Source: Kitasatospora sp. NBC_01246 (lineage in GTDB: Bacteria > Actinomycetota > Actinomycetes > Streptomycetales > Streptomycetaceae). From it: a stretch of DNA of 64,000 bases. The stretch is from contig NZ_CP108484.1 in assembly GCF_036226505.1 (NCBI RefSeq), forward strand, positions 1,550,001 through 1,614,000, written 5' to 3'. The position numbers and the translations under genes are program-made. Shown here piece by piece: positions 1 to 8,823 of the stretch (positions are counted from its first letter, which is position 1; every line of letters begins with the position of its first letter). The notes beneath the pieces are model-generated. The model did no database searches, was not told the DNA's origin, and saw only the letters and a list, made by a program, of their open reading frames with translations.

Positions 1-2
1 CG

Positions 3-1577
3 CTCGACCCGATGCACCCGGTGAAGCGGATCGGCTACCTGGTCGAGGACACCGGGGCGGCCGTGGTGGTCACCACCGGCGCGCTGGCCGGCCGGGTGGC
101 GGACACCGCCGCGACCACCCTGCTGCTCGACGGCGACGGCCCGCAGACCGGCCCGGTGACCCGGCCGGACCGGCTCGACCGGACCACCGGCCAGGACGAC
201 CTCGCCTACGTCTTCCACACGTCCGGCTCGACCGGCATGCCCAAGGGCGTGCAGATCCCGCACCGGGCGCTGACCAACTTCCTCCGGTCGATGGCCGCCC
301 GGCTGGAGCTGCCGCCGCACGCCACCGTCCTCGGACTGACCACCGCCTCCTTCGACCCCTCGATGCTGGAGCTCTGCCTGCCGCTGCTCACCGGCGCCCG
401 GCTGGTGCTCGCCGACACCGAGCAGGCCCGCGACCCCGAGCGGCTGATCCGCCTGATCGGCGAGGCCCGCCCGCACGTCGTCCAGGCCACCCCCTCGATG
501 CTGCGGATGCTGACCGACACCGGCTGGCTGCCCGCTCCCGGCCTCACCGTGCTCTCCGGCGGCGAGAAGCTGCACACCGAGCTGGCGGCGACGCTCGCCG
601 CCGGCGGCGCCCCGGTGTGGGACCTCTACGGGCCGACCGAGGCCACCATCTGGACCAGCGTGGCCCGCCACGGCGCCGACGGACAGGTGCTGAGCTGGGC
701 CGCGGTGGACAACACCAGCGTCCGGGTGCTCGACGACCGGCTGGAGCCGGTGGCCGAGGGCGGCACCGGGCAGGTCTGCATCGGCGGCGACGGCCTCGCC
801 TGGGGCTACCGCGGGCGGCCCGGCCAGACCGCCGGCGCCTTCCTCCCCGACCCGCACGCCACCGTCCCCGGCGGCCGGCTCTACACCACCGGCGACCTCG
901 GCCGGCTGCGCCCGGACGGCTCGCTGGAGATCCTCGGCCGCAGCGACCACCAGGTGAAGATCCGCGGCCACCGGATCGAACCGGGCGAGATCGAGGCCGC
1001 GCTGCTCGCCCTGGACGGCGTGCGCTCCGCCGTCGTCCACCCGACCCCGGACGGCTCCGGCGGCCGCCAGCTCACCGCCTACCTGGTCGCGGAGGACGCC
1101 GAACGGCCGCCCACCGGCGAGGAGCTGCGCGCCGCCCTGCTCGACTCGCTGCCGCACCACCTCGTCCCGGCCGCGTTCGTGCTGCTGGACGCCATCCCGA
1201 CCGCGGTCAGCGGCAAGGTCGACCGGCACGCGCTGCCGGTGCCGGAGCCCCGCACGGCCACCGCCGCCTCCGCCGCCCCGCGCACCCCGCGGGAGCGGGC
1301 CGTCGCCGCGGTCTGGGAGGAGGTCCTCGGCAGCACCGGGATCGGCGCCCACGACGACTTCTTCCGGCTCGGCGGGCACTCGCTGCTCGCCACCCGGGTG
1401 GCCGTACGGCTGCGCGCCGCCCTCGGGGTGGACGTGCCGGTGCGGGCGCTCTTCGACCACCCCACCGTCGCCGCCCTCGCCGCGGCCCTGGACGGCTACC
1501 CGCGGACGGCCGCGGACGGCCCGCTGCCCCGGCTGACCGCCCGCCCGCGCGGGGACCGCGCGACCGCGGGCCGCTGA
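3..1577 (+). CDS. NRPS adenylation-carrier protein, 5' truncated by window edge
   Basis: The reading frame is already open at the left edge, so the N-terminus (A1-A2 region and anything before it) is missing. The visible part is an AMP-binding adenylation domain followed by a peptidyl carrier domain. Motifs seen are HTSGSTGMPKGV (A3), YGPTEATIW (A5), YTTGDLGRLRPDG (A7), [15 protein letters not shown] (A8) and SGKVDRHAL (A10 lysine), then DDFFRLGGHSLL, whose Ser takes phosphopantetheine. About 35 residues follow the carrier, with no condensation or thioesterase domain. The pocket residues, read by eye against GrsA numbering, are D-P-L-Q-L-G-L-I-W, one change from the glycine code (DILQLGLIW). 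Inference: it loads Gly, or a similar small residue, for a partner protein such as the minus-strand NRPSs. It is the first visible gene of an operon with the diaminobutyrate aminotransferase 34 bp downstream. Confidence 0.9.
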   Translation, partial: LDPMHPVKRIGYLVEDTGAAVVVTTGALAGRVADTAATTLLLDGDGPQTGPVTRPDRLDRTTGQDDLAYVFHTSGSTGMPKGVQIPHRALTNFLRSMAARLELPPHATVLGLTTASFDPSMLELCLPLLTGARLVLADTEQARDPERLIRLIGEARPHVVQATPSMLRMLTDTGWLPAPGLTVLSGGEKLHTELAATLAAGGAPVWDLYGPTEATIWTSVARHGADGQVLSWAAVDNTSVRVLDDRLEPVAEGGTGQVCIGGDGLAWGYRGRPGQTAGAFLPDPHATVPGGRLYTTGDLGRLRPDGSLEILGRSDHQVKIRGHRIEPGEIEAALLALDGVRSAVVHPTPDGSGGRQLTAYLVAEDAERPPTGEELRAALLDSLPHHLVPAAFVLLDAIPTAVSGKVDRHALPVPEPRTATAASAAPRTPRERAVAAVWEEVLGSTGIGAHDDFFRLGGHSLLATRVAVRLRAALGVDVPVRALFDHPTVAALAAALDGYPRTAADGPLPRLTARPRGDRATAGR

Positions 1578-1611
1578 CCCCTCCTTGCCCTCCTCGCCCC
1601 AAGGAACCCCC

Positions 1612-2880
1612 ATGACCACCGCCACCACCACCGACACCTCCGTCTTCGAGAAGCTCGAATCCGAGGTGCGGTCGTACTGCCGCACCTTCCCCGTGGTGTT
1701 CGAGCGCGCCAAGGGCGCGCTGCTGCACACCGACGACGGCCGGGCCTTCATCGACTTCTTCTGCGGCGCCGGCAGCCTCAACTACGGGCACAACGACGAC
1801 GCGGTCAAGCAGCGCGTCCTGGACTACCTCGCCGCCGACGGCGTGATGCACGGCCTGGACATGCACACCGTCGCGAAGCGCGAGTTCCTCACCCGCTTCA
1901 ACGAGATCGTCCTGCGGCCGCGCGGGCTCGACTTCAAGGTGCAGTTCACCGGCCCGACCGGCACCGACGCGGTGGAGGCGGCCCTCAAGCTGGCCCGCCG
2001 GGCCACCGGCCGCACCGGGCTGACCGCCTTCACCGGCGCCTACCACGGCATGTCGCGCGGCTCGCTGGAGGTCACCGGCAGCCGCCGCGCCCGCCGGGCC
2101 GGCGCGGTGACCGGCGGCGACGTCACCTTCGTGCCCTTCGAGGACGGCCCGCTCGGCCCGTTCGACTCGATCGACCTGATCGAGCGGCTCTGGGCCGACC
2201 CGTCCTCGGGCACCGAGCCGCCGGCGGCGGTCGTCGTCGAGCCGGTGCAGATGGAGGGCGGCGTCTACCCGGCGAGCCGGGAGTGGCTGCGCCGCCTGCG
2301 CGGCGTCACCGAGCAGTACGGCGTGCTGCTGATCCTCGACGAGATCCAGTCCGGCTGCGGCCGCACCGGCACCTTCTTCGGCTTCGAGGACGCCGGGATC
2401 GTGCCGGACATCGTCACCGTCTCCAAGTCGCTCAGCGGCTACGGGCTGCCGCTCTCGCTCACGCTGTTCCGCCGCGAGCTGGACCTGTGGCAGCCCGGCG
2501 AGCACACCGGCACCTTCCGCGGCAACCAGCTGGCCTTCGTCGCGGCCACCGCCGCCTGCGAGTTCTGGCAGCAGGACGCCTTCCTGACCGGACTGGAGCG
2601 GAACTCGGCCCGGCTCGACCGGTTCCGGACGGAGCTCGCCACGCTGGACCCGGAGCTGGTGCTGCGCGGCCGGGGCATGGTGCTCGGCATCGACACCGCC
2701 CCGGCGGGCGGCGCCGACCGCGCCGAGCGCGTCCAGCGGTACGCCTTCGACCACGGCCTGATCATCGAGCGCTGCGGCCGGCACGACGAGGTCCTCAAGG
2801 TGATGCCCCCGCTGACCATCGCGCCCGAGCTGCTGGACGAGGGCCTCGGCGTCCTGCACGACGCCCTGCGCGCCAACTGA
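1612..2880 (+). CDS. Diaminobutyrate-2-oxoglutarate aminotransferase (EctB-type)
   Basis: Class III PLP-dependent aminotransferase of 422 residues, the usual EctB/DABA-aminotransferase length. Family features are the FDFFCGAGSLNYGHN-type N-terminal segment (here with FI for FD), FTGPTGTDAVEAALK, TAFTGAYHGMS, the LILDEIQSGCGRTG cofactor-binding stretch and the PLP lysine in TVSKSLSGYG. Family members convert aspartate-4-semialdehyde to L-2,4-diaminobutyrate with glutamate as donor. No ectA or ectC is nearby, so the role is more likely supply of Dab as a peptide building block than ectoine synthesis. The start ATG has AAGGA about 7 nt upstream; an in-frame ATG 27 nt earlier lacks a ribosome site. 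It lies between the A-PCP gene and a carbamoyltransferase gene, all on the same strand. Confidence 0.9.
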   Translation: MTTATTTDTSVFEKLESEVRSYCRTFPVVFERAKGALLHTDDGRAFIDFFCGAGSLNYGHNDDAVKQRVLDYLAADGVMHGLDMHTVAKREFLTRFNEIVLRPRGLDFKVQFTGPTGTDAVEAALKLARRATGRTGLTAFTGAYHGMSRGSLEVTGSRRARRAGAVTGGDVTFVPFEDGPLGPFDSIDLIERLWADPSSGTEPPAAVVVEPVQMEGGVYPASREWLRRLRGVTEQYGVLLILDEIQSGCGRTGTFFGFEDAGIVPDIVTVSKSLSGYGLPLSLTLFRRELDLWQPGEHTGTFRGNQLAFVAATAACEFWQQDAFLTGLERNSARLDRFRTELATLDPELVLRGRGMVLGIDTAPAGGADRAERVQRYAFDHGLIIERCGRHDEVLKVMPPLTIAPELLDEGLGVLHDALRAN

Positions 2881-2925
2881 CGGTCCGCCACCCGAGTCAC
2901 CGAGCCACCCGAGGAGGAACCCCCG

Positions 2926-3873
2926 ATGCCCCGACCGCCCCGCCGCCACCTGGTCTCCCTGGACGACCTCTCCGACCGCGAGCTGCGCTGGATCGCGTAC
3001 CGCGGCGCCCAGTACGCCGCCGGCGAGTGCGAGAGCGCCCGGCCGCTCTCCGACGCCGTCGTCGGCGTGCTGTTCCGCAAGACCTCCACCCGCACCCGCA
3101 CGGCGTTCTCCGCCGGCGCGCTGCGGCTCGGCGCCCGGCTGATCACATACGGTCCCGACGACCTCCAGGAGAACACCGGCGAGACCACCGAGGACACCGC
3201 CGAGGTGCTCTCCCGGATGCTCGACGTGCTGGTGGCGCGCACCGCCGGCAGCACCGAGGAACTCCGCGCCTACGCCGCCCAGCAGCGGATGTCCGTCGTC
3301 AACGCGATGAGCGCCGCCGAGCACCCCACCCAGGCGCTCACCGACCTCACCACCATGCTCGGCCACTTCGGGCGGATCGAGGGACTGCGGGTGCTCTACG
3401 CGGGGGAGGGCAACAACACCGCCTCGGCGCTCGCCCTCGCGCTCGCCCGCTTCCCCGGCGCCGAGCTGCACCTGCGGACCCCGGCCGGCTACGGGCTCGA
3501 CCCGGCCTACCTCGACCGCGCCCGCACCCTCGCCAAGGAGGCCGGCGCCCTGGTCGAGGAGCGGCACGACATGGCCGACCTGCCGGAGGCCGACGTCGTC
3601 TACACCACGCGCTGGCAGACCACCGGCACGGCCAAGGCCGACCCCGACTGGCGGCGCGACTTCGAGCCGTTCCGGGTCGACTCCTCCGTGCTCGCGGCCT
3701 GCCCCGGCGCCGTCTTCATGCACGACCTGCCGGCGCACCGCGGCGACGAGGTGACCGGCGACGTGCTGGACGGCCCCGCGAGCATCGCGTTCCAGCAGGC
3801 CGAGAACAAGTACCACAGCGCCCGCGCGGTCCTGGAGTGGTGCCTCGGCGGCATCCCGGCCGAACAGGCCTGA
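2926..3873 (+). CDS. Ornithine carbamoyltransferase-family protein, non-ornithine substrate likely
   Basis: Aspartate/ornithine carbamoyltransferase fold, 315 residues. The carbamoyl-phosphate half is intact: FRKTSTRTRTAF and HPTQALTDLTT. The amino-acid half is altered: the ornithine-type SMG loop is replaced by RWQTTGTAKA, and the normally conserved HCLPAHRG is HDLPAHRG. Known family: enzymes of this kind carbamoylate amines, and VioL-type members in viomycin-class pathways are proposed to make beta-ureidoalanine from diaminopropionate. Inference: this copy carbamoylates Dab or Dap made by neighbouring genes, giving a ureido amino acid. A clear GAGGAGG site precedes the ATG. It could also be a divergent catabolic transcarbamylase, but placement inside the NRPS operon argues against that. 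Confidence 0.82.
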   Translation: MPRPPRRHLVSLDDLSDRELRWIAYRGAQYAAGECESARPLSDAVVGVLFRKTSTRTRTAFSAGALRLGARLITYGPDDLQENTGETTEDTAEVLSRMLDVLVARTAGSTEELRAYAAQQRMSVVNAMSAAEHPTQALTDLTTMLGHFGRIEGLRVLYAGEGNNTASALALALARFPGAELHLRTPAGYGLDPAYLDRARTLAKEAGALVEERHDMADLPEADVVYTTRWQTTGTAKADPDWRRDFEPFRVDSSVLAACPGAVFMHDLPAHRGDEVTGDVLDGPASIAFQQAENKYHSARAVLEWCLGGIPAEQA

Positions 3874-3932
3874 CGGCCGGTCGGCCACCGGCGGACGACC
3901 CGGCGCACGTTTCCCAGGGAGGTAGCTCAGCA

Positions 3933-6269
3933 ATGTCCGACACCATACGAATGCCCGGCGGTGGGTGGCGCCTGTGGCCGCACTTCGCACTCCGCGGGCC
4001 GGGCTTCCCCGCCGCCGGGGTGCTCCGGCTGGCGCCAGAGGGCCTGGCCACGGCCGCCGACAAGTTCACCCCCGGCGAGGTACCGGCGAAGGCCGACTGG
4101 GAGGCCTTCGAGGAGGCCTTCACCGCGGCCGCCGTGCAGACCGCGCGGGACCTCCAGGAGATCGCCGCCTCGGGACCGTTCCGGGCCGCGGTGGCCTGGC
4201 AGAACCGGGCGGTGCTGGGCACCGGCATCAAGTCGTTCCTCGACTGGACGCCGTCCGCCGAGGGCCGCACCAGCATGCCGCGCCAGCGCGAGGAACTGGT
4301 CGCCCACTACTGGCAGCGGTTCTGCGTCAAGAACGACACCATCGGCTTCTTCGGCCCGGTCGGCTGGGGCACCTTCGACACCGACCGGCGCGGCATCGAG
4401 GTCCACCCCGGCACCGGCCTGGTCGCCGACTCCCAGGTGTACTTCTCCAGTTGGTCGATGGACGCGCTGGCCAAGGCGATCGACCGGGACCCCCGGGTCC
4501 GCGACTGGACGCCGCCGCGCCCGGTGCCGTTCGTCCGGGCCGCCGAGGGTACCGTGCTGGTGCCCGGCCGCCCGCCGCTGCCGGTCTCCGAGGCCGCGCT
4601 CGCCGTCTTCCGGCTCTGCGACGGCCGCCGGACCCCGGCCGGGATCGCCGAACTGGCCGGCCGGGAGCTCGGCCGGCCGCTGCCCGCCGCGGAGGTCACC
4701 GCCGCGCTGGAGTGGCTGGTCGCCCGTCGGCTGGTGCTGTGGAAGCTCGACGTCCCGGCCGGCACCTACCCGGAGCGGGAACTGCGGGCCATGCTCGACC
4801 GCATCGGCGACGCCGAGGTGCGCGAACCCGCGCTGGCCCGGCTGGCGGTCCTCGAAGAGGGCCGCGACCGGGTGCAGCGGGCCGGCACCGACCCCGAGGA
4901 GCTGACCGCCGCCCTCGCCGCGCTGGAGGGCGCTTTCGCCGAGATCACCGAGGTCGCGGCGGTCCGCGAGAAGGGCGCCCGGACGGCGCCCAACCGCGCC
5001 CTGGTCTACTCCGACACCCGCCGCTCCGCCACCGCCACCGTGGGCACCGCCGTCCTGGAACAGCTCGCCCCGCTGGAGCTGTGCATGACCGCCGCCCGCT
5101 GGATGACCAACCGGTACGCGGAGGCGGTCGGCGAGCGCATCCGCACCGCCTACCGCGCCCTGCGCGAGCGCGGCGGCGGCGGCCCGGTCGACCTCGGCTC
5201 GCTCTGGTTCGCCTGCCTGCCCGCCCCGCACCCGGAGTCGATCGCCGACATCGACCGGATCCAGGCCGACCTGCGCGAGCGCTGGCGGCGGATCATCGAC
5301 GCACCGGCCGGCGCCCGGCGGGTCCACCTCACCGCCGCGGACATCGCCGAGCAGGTCCACGAGGCGTTCCCGGAGGGCGGCCGGGGCTGGTCGCTCAGCC
5401 GGTACATCAGCCCCGACCTGATGATCATCGCCGAGGACCTCGACGCCGTCGGGCGCGGCGAGTTCGAGCTCGTGATCGGCGAGCTGCACGTCGCGATGAA
5501 CACCCTCGGGCAGTCCCTCTTCGTCCACCAGCACCCGGACCGCGAGCAGCTGATCGACGAGACCAGCCGCGACTTCCCCGGCCCGCGCCTGCTCCCGATG
5601 CTGCCCAAGGAGCTGCCGCTCAAGTGGTCCGCCCGCAGCCGGCAGGCGCTCGGACGGCCGCAGGACCACTACGTCGCCCTCACCGACCACACCTCCGACC
5701 CGCACCGCCCGCGCACCGTGCGCTCCGGCGACGTCCTGGTGGAGGAGCGCGACGACCGGCTGGCCGCCGTGCTGCCCGACGGCTCCGAGTTCGAACTGCT
5801 CGACGTCTTCTGCCACGCGCTCACCAACCGCGTGATGGACCGCTTCACCCTGCGCTCGGACGGCGACCACTCGCCGCGGATCACCATCGACTCCACCGTG
5901 GTCGCCCGGGAGACCTGGCGCTTCGCCGGAGCCGCCCTGGACTTCGCGGACGAGAAGACCGAGGCCCGGCGGTTCGTCCGGGCCCGGCAGTGGCGGGACG
6001 CCCACGAGCTGCCCCGCTTCGTCTTCGTGGTCTCCCCCACCGAGCCCCGGCCGTTCTTCGTCGACTTCGACAGCCCGGTCTACGTCACCATCCTCGCCAA
6101 GGCCGCCCGCCGGCTCGCCCGCAAGGACCCGGACGCCCGCCTGACCGTCAGCGAGATGCTCCCCACGCCCGAACAGGCCTGGCTCACCGACGACCAGGGG
6201 CAGCGCTACACCTCCGAACTGCGCCTCGTCGCCGTCGACCGGACCACCGGGACGGAGGAGCCGGCATGA
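3933..6269 (+). CDS. LanB-type lantibiotic dehydratase N-domain protein, copy 1
   Basis: Protein of 778 residues resembling the N-terminal (tRNA-dependent glutamylation) domain of class I lanthipeptide dehydratases. It has the early QEIAASGPFRAAV helix, a variant KNDTIGFFGPVGWG at residues 134-147 where classic LanB has RPTPFGLF, WFACLPAP, GELHVAMNTLGQS, SPRITIDSTVVARETW, and a C-terminal SPTEPRPFFVDFDSPVY...TSELRLVAV segment. No separate glutamate-elimination (SpaB_C) domain is visible after this, as in peptide-aminoacyl-tRNA ligases (PEARLs). No LanC and no obvious precursor peptide lie nearby. Start chosen for the GGGAGG site 10 nt upstream. It overlaps the next gene by ATGA. Inference: an aminoacyl-tRNA-dependent enzyme serving the NRPS pathway; true substrate unknown. 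A close paralog is at 9096-11393. Confidence 0.85.
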   Translation: MSDTIRMPGGGWRLWPHFALRGPGFPAAGVLRLAPEGLATAADKFTPGEVPAKADWEAFEEAFTAAAVQTARDLQEIAASGPFRAAVAWQNRAVLGTGIKSFLDWTPSAEGRTSMPRQREELVAHYWQRFCVKNDTIGFFGPVGWGTFDTDRRGIEVHPGTGLVADSQVYFSSWSMDALAKAIDRDPRVRDWTPPRPVPFVRAAEGTVLVPGRPPLPVSEAALAVFRLCDGRRTPAGIAELAGRELGRPLPAAEVTAALEWLVARRLVLWKLDVPAGTYPERELRAMLDRIGDAEVREPALARLAVLEEGRDRVQRAGTDPEELTAALAALEGAFAEITEVAAVREKGARTAPNRALVYSDTRRSATATVGTAVLEQLAPLELCMTAARWMTNRYAEAVGERIRTAYRALRERGGGGPVDLGSLWFACLPAPHPESIADIDRIQADLRERWRRIIDAPAGARRVHLTAADIAEQVHEAFPEGGRGWSLSRYISPDLMIIAEDLDAVGRGEFELVIGELHVAMNTLGQSLFVHQHPDREQLIDETSRDFPGPRLLPMLPKELPLKWSARSRQALGRPQDHYVALTDHTSDPHRPRTVRSGDVLVEERDDRLAAVLPDGSEFELLDVFCHALTNRVMDRFTLRSDGDHSPRITIDSTVVARETWRFAGAALDFADEKTEARRFVRARQWRDAHELPRFVFVVSPTEPRPFFVDFDSPVYVTILAKAARRLARKDPDARLTVSEMLPTPEQAWLTDDQGQRYTSELRLVAVDRTTGTEEPA

Positions 6270-7792
6270 GCACCCCCGCCGGGGCCACCTTCGTCGACGC
6301 CATCCGGGCGCACGCCGACCGCGCACCCCAGGCCCCCGCCCTGCTGACCCCCGGCGGACCGGTCGGCTACGGCGAACTCGCCGAGCGGATCGACCGGCTG
6401 GCCGCCCACCTGGCCGCCCACGGCCTCGGGCCGGAACGGGTCTGCGCGGTGGCGCTGCCGCCCGGCGCCGACGCCGTGGTGGCGATCGCCGCGGTCGTCC
6501 GCACCGGCGGGGCGTTCCTCGCCCTGGACACCGAACTGCCCGACGGGCGGCTCGCCGCGCTCGCCGCCGGCGGCGCGGCGGCGCACCTGCTCACCACCGC
6601 GGCCCTGGCCGACCGGATCGGCCCGCTCGTCGGCGCGCCCGCCCTGCTGCTCGACCGGCTGCCCGCCGACCCGCCGGCCGCCCCCGCGTTCCCCGCCCCG
6701 CACCCGCGTTCGCTCGCGTACGTCAGCCACACCTCCGGCTCGACCGGAGCGCCCAACCCGGTGCTGATCGAGCACCACGGCCTCGACACCTATCTGCGTG
6801 CCGTCGCCCGCGACAACCACCTCGGCCCCGGCACCGTCACCCTCCAACTCGCCCCGCCCGGCTACGACGCCTCGATCCGGGACACCTTCGCCCCGCTGAC
6901 CGCCGGCGGCTGCGTCGTCCTCGTCGACCGCTCGCGCCTGCTGCGCGCCGAGGCCTTCGCCGACACCGTCGCCGAGTACGGCGTCGACACCGTCCTCAGC
7001 ACCACCCCGTCCTTCCTGACCTTCCTCTCCCAGCACCCGCGCGCCGCCGAACGGCTGCGCTCCCTGCGCCTGCTCTGCTCCAGCGGCGAGTCGCTGCGCC
7101 CGTTCCTCGCCGCCGGCGGCCGCGCCCTGGTCGGCGGCCGGCTGGTCAACCAGTACGGGCCGACCGAGTGCACCATGACCTCCACCCGCTACGAGGTGCC
7201 GGCCGACCCGGACACCGCCACCGACACCGTCGGCACCCCGATCGAGGGCACCGTCGTACGGCTGCTCGACCCGCAGGGCCGCGAAGTCCCGGGCGGCCAG
7301 GTCGGCGAGGTGCACATCGGCGGCGCCGGGGTGGCCCGCGGCTACGGCGGACTGCCCGGCCTGACGGCCGACCGCTTCCCGCCCGACCCGCACGGGCCGC
7401 CCGGCACCCGGCTGTACCGGACCGGCGACCTCGCCCGGCGCGGCCCCGACGGCACCCTCGACTACCTCGGCCGCGCGGACCGCCAGCTCAAGATCCGCGG
7501 CCACCGGGTCGACCCGGCCGAGATCGAGGGCGCCCTGCTCACCCACCCCGACGTCACCGGCGCCGTGGTGACCGCCGAGACCGACGACCGGGGCCGGACC
7601 TGGCTCGACGCCCACGTCACCGGCCCGCTCGCCGCCACCCCCGACGCCCGGCTGCGCGCCCACCTCGCGCTCACCCTGCCGCCGCACATGATGCCCCGGC
7701 GCTTCACCCGGCTGGAGCGGCTGCCCGTCACGCACAGCGGCAAGACCGACCGCCGCGCCCTGCGCGCGCCCGTGCCGGAGGCCGTCGCGTGA
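6266..7792 (+). CDS. Free-standing adenylation domain protein
   Basis: AMP-binding adenylation enzyme of 508 residues with no carrier domain. Motifs: HTSGSTGAP (A3 start), YGPTECTMT (A5), YRTGDLARRGPDG (A7), LKIRGHRVDPAEIE (A8), HSGKTDRRAL with the A10 lysine. The P-loop is odd: the usual PKG after STG reads PNP, so the loop lysine and glycine are lost. The pocket reads roughly D-A-R-S-C-S-Q-M-T, which I cannot match to a standard code. It probably adenylates an amino acid and loads it in trans onto the free carrier protein at 8824-9084 or a neighbouring module. Its ATG overlaps the LanB stop (ATGA), and its own stop overlaps the next gene (GTGA), so the three genes are translationally coupled. 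Confidence 0.87.
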   Translation: MSTPAGATFVDAIRAHADRAPQAPALLTPGGPVGYGELAERIDRLAAHLAAHGLGPERVCAVALPPGADAVVAIAAVVRTGGAFLALDTELPDGRLAALAAGGAAAHLLTTAALADRIGPLVGAPALLLDRLPADPPAAPAFPAPHPRSLAYVSHTSGSTGAPNPVLIEHHGLDTYLRAVARDNHLGPGTVTLQLAPPGYDASIRDTFAPLTAGGCVVLVDRSRLLRAEAFADTVAEYGVDTVLSTTPSFLTFLSQHPRAAERLRSLRLLCSSGESLRPFLAAGGRALVGGRLVNQYGPTECTMTSTRYEVPADPDTATDTVGTPIEGTVVRLLDPQGREVPGGQVGEVHIGGAGVARGYGGLPGLTADRFPPDPHGPPGTRLYRTGDLARRGPDGTLDYLGRADRQLKIRGHRVDPAEIEGALLTHPDVTGAVVTAETDDRGRTWLDAHVTGPLAATPDARLRAHLALTLPPHMMPRRFTRLERLPVTHSGKTDRRALRAPVPEAVA

Positions 7793-8766
7793 CGGCCGCC
7801 GACACCCGCCCGCTGACCGGTCTCGCCACCGACACCGGCCTGCCCGGGCCGGCCGACGTCCTGGCCGCCGCCGAGCGGATCGCCCCGCACGTGCGGCACA
7901 CCCCGCTGCTGCGCCACGACACCCTGCCCGGCCTGCTCGTCAAGGCCGAACACCTGCAGCACAGCGGGTCGTTCAAGCTGCGCGGCGCGGCCAACGCGAT
8001 GCTCGCGCTCGGCGCCGACGAGGTGGTCGCCGGCTCCTCCGGCAACCACGGCATCGCGGTGGCCACCCTGGGCCGGATGCTCGGCGTCCGGGTCACCGTG
8101 GTGATGGCCGCCGGCGCCGCCGAGGCCAAGGAGCGGGCGATCCGGGCGCTCGGCGGCCGGGTCCTGCGGGTGCCCGGCGGGGTCGCCGAACGCGACCGCC
8201 ACGCCAGGGACCTCGCCGCCCGCACCGGCGCCGCGCTGGTGCCCTCCTCCGACCACGGACTCGTGATCGCCGGTCAGGGCACCGTCGGCCTGGAGGTGTT
8301 CCGGGACGCCCCCGACCTCGACGCGGTCTTCGTCCCGGTCGGCGGCGGCGGCCTGCTGGCCGGCGTCCTGCTGGCGGCCGCCCGGCTGCCGAGGCCGGTG
8401 CGCGTCATCGGCGTGGAGCCCGAACGGGCCCGCCGCTACGCCCGCTCGATGGCCGCCGGCGAACCGGTCGAGCTGCCGCCCAGCGACACCGTCGCGGACG
8501 GGCTGCGCGGCCAGCGGCCCGGTGAGCTGACCTTCCCGATCGTCCGGCGGCGGGTCGACGACCTGATCGGCGTCGACGACGCGGCGGTGCTGCGCGCCAT
8601 GGACCTGCTGCACCGCGCCGGCATCGCCGCCGAACCCAGCGGCGCCGCCGCGCTGGCCGGCGCGCTGGGCTCCGGCGCCCTGCGGCCCGGCGCGGCGGGC
8701 CGCACCGCGGTCGTCGTCTCCGGCGGCAACTCCGCCGCCGTGCTGGCCGCCGCCGCGGCGCGCTGA
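7789..8766 (+). CDS. Threonine dehydratase / serine racemase-type PLP enzyme
   Basis: Fold type II PLP enzyme, 325 residues, GTG start overlapping the preceding stop. PLP lysine in HSGSFKLRGAAN (K63), SSGNHGIAVA phosphate/substrate loop, VGGGGLLAG glycine loop that cradles the PLP phosphate, and VSGGNS near the C-terminus. The family includes threonine dehydratase, serine racemase, hydroxyaspartate dehydratase and diaminopropionate ammonia-lyase-like enzymes; no regulatory ACT domain is present, so it is not the biosynthetic IlvA form. Inference: it acts on Ser, Thr, hydroxyaspartate or a diamino acid in this pathway (racemisation or alpha,beta-elimination). Which of these cannot be told from sequence alone. 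The SbnA-like protein at 28525 is a separate, better candidate for diaminopropionate synthesis. Confidence 0.82.
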   Translation: MTAADTRPLTGLATDTGLPGPADVLAAAERIAPHVRHTPLLRHDTLPGLLVKAEHLQHSGSFKLRGAANAMLALGADEVVAGSSGNHGIAVATLGRMLGVRVTVVMAAGAAEAKERAIRALGGRVLRVPGGVAERDRHARDLAARTGAALVPSSDHGLVIAGQGTVGLEVFRDAPDLDAVFVPVGGGGLLAGVLLAAARLPRPVRVIGVEPERARRYARSMAAGEPVELPPSDTVADGLRGQRPGELTFPIVRRRVDDLIGVDDAAVLRAMDLLHRAGIAAEPSGAAALAGALGSGALRPGAAGRTAVVVSGGNSAAVLAAAAAR

Positions 8767-8823
8767 GCGCCCTGCGCCCCCTCTCGTTCCCCGTACACCC
8801 CACCCCTTTCGGAAGGACCCACC

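Noticed and set aside
1612..2880. Ectoine biosynthesis operon
   Set aside because: The aminotransferase is EctB-like but no ectA, ectC or ectD neighbours exist; the context is NRPS.
1207..3990. Long minus-strand open frame opposite the A-PCP, aminotransferase and carbamoyltransferase genes
   Set aside because: Low-complexity Gly/Arg/Val-rich translation with no domain, exactly opposite three well-supported genes; an artefact of G/C-ending codons.
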